From Bacteroidetes bacterium UBA4416 (lineage in GTDB: Bacteria > Bacteroidota > Bacteroidia > B-17B0 > Aurantibacillaceae), in assembly GCA_002390745.1 (NCBI GenBank), contig DGQK01000062.1:118094-171617 (forward strand): DNA of 53,524 nucleotides, in the 5' to 3' direction. This document shows positions 52,101-53,524 of the stretch, one piece after another; position 1 is the stretch's first letter; each line of letters starts with the position of its first letter. The notes beneath the pieces are model-generated. The model saw only the letters and a list, made by a program, of their open reading frames with translations. It was not told the DNA's origin and did not search any database. A program made the translations under genes and the position numbers.

Positions 52101-53394
52101 GAATGCCCGGAAAAACGAGGCTCATAAAATGCATGCCGTCATAGCTGCTATAGAAATAAATGAAACAGAACTGATATCGGATGATTCAGGCAGCAAAAAG
52201 CGTAAATTCAAATCCCCAATTCCCAATTTCCGTGCGTTAGCAAAGGAACACCTGGAAAGCGTATTGGTTTCTCATAAGGCAAAAAACAAAGTTGTTACAA
52301 AAAACAAAAATAGGATAAAAAATAAGGCCGGAGAATTGGTTAAAACAGAACTAACACCACGAGGGCAGTTACACAAAGAAACGGTATATGGAAAATACCG
52401 CTATTATGAAAGCAAAGAAGAAAAAGTAGGCCCAAAGTTCGATGAAGCCACGATTTCTATGGTTGCTAATCCTGTACACAAAGAATTATTACTTCAACGT
52501 TTAGTTGCAAACGGCAACGACCCAAAAAAAGCATTCTCCGGCAAGAATGCATTAAGCAAGAATCCGATTTATGTGGATGAAGCTGCGGAAGAATCGGTAC
52601 CTGAAAAAGTTAAGCTAATATGGTTTGAGGAAGATTATTCTATCCGAAAAGATGTTTCTCCAGAAAATTTCAAAGATGAAAAAACAATTGAAAAGATAAT
52701 AGACGGTGCCGTTAAGAATATACTGAAAGGCAGGCTTTCTAAATACAACAATAATCCCAAAGAGGCATTTAGCGACCTGGATAAAAATCCGATCTGGCTA
52801 AATGAACAAAAAGGAATTTCGATCAAGAGAGTGCGAATCAGCGGCGTGAAAAACGCGGAGCCATTGCATTTCAAGAAAGACCACCTGGGTAAAGATATTT
52901 TAGATAAGGACGGTAAGCCTATTCCGGTAGATTTTGTAAGCACAGGAAATAATCACCACGTCGCGATTTATAAAGACAGCGATGGCAATTTGCAGGAAAG
53001 GGTCGTTTCCCTGTTCGATGCCGTTCAATTAATAAACGCAAAACAACCGGTTATAGACAAACAATATAATCAGGGATTAGGATGGCAATTTCTATTTACC
53101 ATGAAGCAAAATGAATATTTCATCTTCCCTAATGAAAAGCAAAATTTTAACCCGAATGAAATTAATTTATTGGACCCGGTAAATGCAAAACTAATCAGCC
53201 CAAATTTATTCAGAGTACAAAAAATCGCAACAAAAAACTATTTCTTTAGACATCATTTAGAAACAACTGTAGAAGAAAAAAAAGAACTCAGAGACATTGC
53301 CTATAAACCCCAGCTAGGATTAAACGCAATTTCCAACATTGTAAAAGTTCGAATAAACCACATTGGGCAAATCGTGAAGATTGGTGAATATTAA
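49144..53394 (+). CDS. cas9: CRISPR-associated endonuclease Cas9, type II-C
   Basis: A 1416-residue RNA-guided DNA nuclease. RuvC-I has Asp9 (LGLDLGTTSIGFA). The Arg-rich bridge helix is near 58-85 (RTLKRGARRNLDRYQLRR). RuvC-II has Glu709 (IRIELARDL). HNH has Asp792-His793 (DVDHIIPQ) and Asn816, 23 residues on as in SpCas9. RuvC-III has His965 and Asp968 (HRHHAMDA). The REC lobe lies between about 90 and 690 and the PAM-interacting part after about 1050. All nuclease residues are intact, and length fits Bacteroidota type II-C. By eye it is more AT-rich than dapF and the ribosomal genes. No cas1, cas2 or array follows within the window. Confidence 0.97.
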   Translation: MAKKILGLDLGTTSIGFAKVIEGKQPEDSSIEKIGVRVNPLTTDEQTNFEKGKPVSANAERTLKRGARRNLDRYQLRRDNLIEVLKKNKIIDDDSVLAEDGKNTTHSTYALRALAASHKIDLDAFARVLLAINKKRGYKSSRKAKNEDEGQIIDGMEIAKRLYEEKLTPGQLAYQLLKNGKKYLPDFYRSDLHAELDKVWDFQKQFHPDILTNEFKKHLEGKGQRATSAAFWGWHKFNTAENKAKNREEKKLQAYEWRSMATSKQLSKEEVAHVITDINNDLNKSSGYLGAISDRSKELFFNKQTVGQYLYKQLQKNPHTRLKGQVFYRQDYMDEFEQIWETQANYYPELTKELKSEIRDICIFYQRKLKSQKGLISFCEFESREIETQKNGQTAKRKIGLRVSPKSSPLFQEFKIWQVLHNLEFRNKNTKERYTPDQEAKQKLFDELNIKGNLKSTTALKLLGHKPKEWEANYDTLEGNRTNKALYDAYLKILELEGYDEDLFKLISNDDIDVSLIEKPAAEIKAMISTIFDSLGIDKAILDFDAEKDGKEFEKQASYQLWHLLLSYEEDDSASGNEKLYELLKIKFGFKKEHSQVLAQIALSADYGNLSAKAMRKIYPYIREASYDKACLQAGYNHSAASLTKEQIENRPLKPRLELLKKNSLRNPVVEKILNQMVNVVNTLIEEENIKNRALGLPEDFHFDEIRIELARDLKKNAKERAELSANMSDSKRKHEDISKVLIKEFGIPNPTRNDVIRYKLYQELKNNGYKDLYTNTYIPKEILFSKQIDVDHIIPQMKLFDDSFSNKTVVFKKDNLDKGNKTAIDYIESKYGSKAVIEFIERISHLFELGKKNPEEGISKAKFQKLQKKETEIGEGFIERDLRDSQYIAKKAKNMLLEICHRVVSTSGQITNRLREDWDLVNIMQEINISKYRALGLTEMIEKKDGGKKERIIDWSKRNDHRHHAMDALTIAFTKHSHIQYLNHLNARKNEAHKMHAVIAAIEINETELISDDSGSKKRKFKSPIPNFRALAKEHLESVLVSHKAKNKVVTKNKNRIKNKAGELVKTELTPRGQLHKETVYGKYRYYESKEEKVGPKFDEATISMVANPVHKELLLQRLVANGNDPKKAFSGKNALSKNPIYVDEAAEESVPEKVKLIWFEEDYSIRKDVSPENFKDEKTIEKIIDGAVKNILKGRLSKYNNNPKEAFSDLDKNPIWLNEQKGISIKRVRISGVKNAEPLHFKKDHLGKDILDKDGKPIPVDFVSTGNNHHVAIYKDSDGNLQERVVSLFDAVQLINAKQPVIDKQYNQGLGWQFLFTMKQNEYFIFPNEKQNFNPNEINLLDPVNAKLISPNLFRVQKIATKNYFFRHHLETTVEEKKELRDIAYKPQLGLNAISNIVKVRINHIGQIVKIGEY

Positions 53395-53428
53395 TAGCCC
53401 CATGGTTTAAACCGGAAAGTTGAAAAAC

Positions 53429-53524
53429 GTGCAATATAAAGCAGACATATTGATTCCTGAGGTTACTTACCACATTTATAACCGGGCCAACGGGAATGAG
53501 CGTCTGTTTATGTCTACTGAGAAT
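53429..53524 (+). CDS. REP-associated (RAYT/IS200-like) transposase, 5' end only
   Basis: Only the first 32 codons are in the window. The frame reads TYHIYNRANGNERLFMSTEN, matching the conserved start of Y1-type transposases linked to REP repeats (YHIYNRxNxxxxIF). The start is probably GTG 53429, nine bases after GGAAAG; TTG 53420 is an alternative. It begins 35 bp after the cas9 stop, where cas1 is usually found in type II-C loci. These enzymes cut single-stranded DNA at palindromic repeats; intactness cannot be judged here. Confidence 0.65.
   Translation, partial: MQYKADILIPEVTYHIYNRANGNERLFMSTEN

Noticed and set aside
53395..53428. Transposon end or target-site duplication at the cas9-transposase junction
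   Set aside because: No inverted repeat or duplicated site is visible in the 34 bp available, and RAYT enzymes do not make such duplications.

Overview
The window is chromosomal DNA of a Bacteroidota (Bacteroidetes) bacterium, probably from the Chitinophagia/Sphingobacteriia side of the phylum. The evidence is: two adhesins ending in the gliding-motility-associated (CHU_C) domain; several secreted enzymes with type IX secretion (T9SS) sorting tails; a short primary sigma factor without region 1.1; promoters of the phylum's TTTG-N19-TAnnTTTG type; zinc-free forms of S14 and L36; and a ~1,400-residue type II-C Cas9. Genus cannot be fixed from sequence alone.

Layout. (1) 1-8.0 kb: two large Ig/PKD-repeat surface proteins with near-identical C-termini flank a small secreted protein; each adhesin ends at a strong terminator. 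(2) 8.3-26.15 kb: a complete str-S10-spc-alpha ribosomal supercluster, rpsL to rplQ, 32 genes on the + strand, starting at a textbook Bacteroidota promoter and ending at a 13-bp-stem terminator. Its spacers hold unusual structures: a terminator-like hairpin after rpsJ built around a dispersed repeat, a second copy of that repeat before rplR, a perfect hairpin before rpsS, a possible attenuator before secY, and AT-rich inverted repeats before rpsK and rplQ. (3) 26.2-33.1 kb: a frameshifted DUF2079-like membrane protein, a PKD lipoprotein, a DUF1761-like membrane protein, a GH29 alpha-L-fucosidase, truA and an ABC exporter. (4) 33.4-42.9 kb: a multidomain cell-wall amidase, a small phosphoesterase, and an AT-richer T9SS-linked group (tail-fibre-like protein, GQSN-type carbohydrate esterase, GH5-like glycosidase). 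(5) 42.9-48.75 kb: a lipoprotein/membrane protein, the primary sigma factor, an HtrA protease, a membrane-anchored unknown, dapF and an orphan NarL/LuxR response regulator. (6) 48.75-53.5 kb: a divergent regulatory region, a minus-strand tracrRNA candidate, cas9, and the start of a REP-associated (RAYT-type) transposase.

The most interesting part is the 390 bp between the response regulator and cas9. It contains a short minus-strand RNA gene with a phylum-type promoter whose -33 box lies in the first codons of cas9, an anti-repeat, a GGA/TCC hairpin and a rho-independent terminator, which together read as the tracrRNA. It also contains two related 20-bp dyads 108 bp apart, one before each of the divergent genes, which could be operators. 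No cas1, cas2 or CRISPR array lies in the window; cas9 is followed within 35 bp by the transposase start.

A second theme is a dispersed repeat with the core CTTCGACTCCGCTCAG, present in opposite orientations in two ribosomal-operon spacers and in diverged form near 33.2 kb. The RAYT-type gene at the right edge belongs to a family known to be linked to such repeats.
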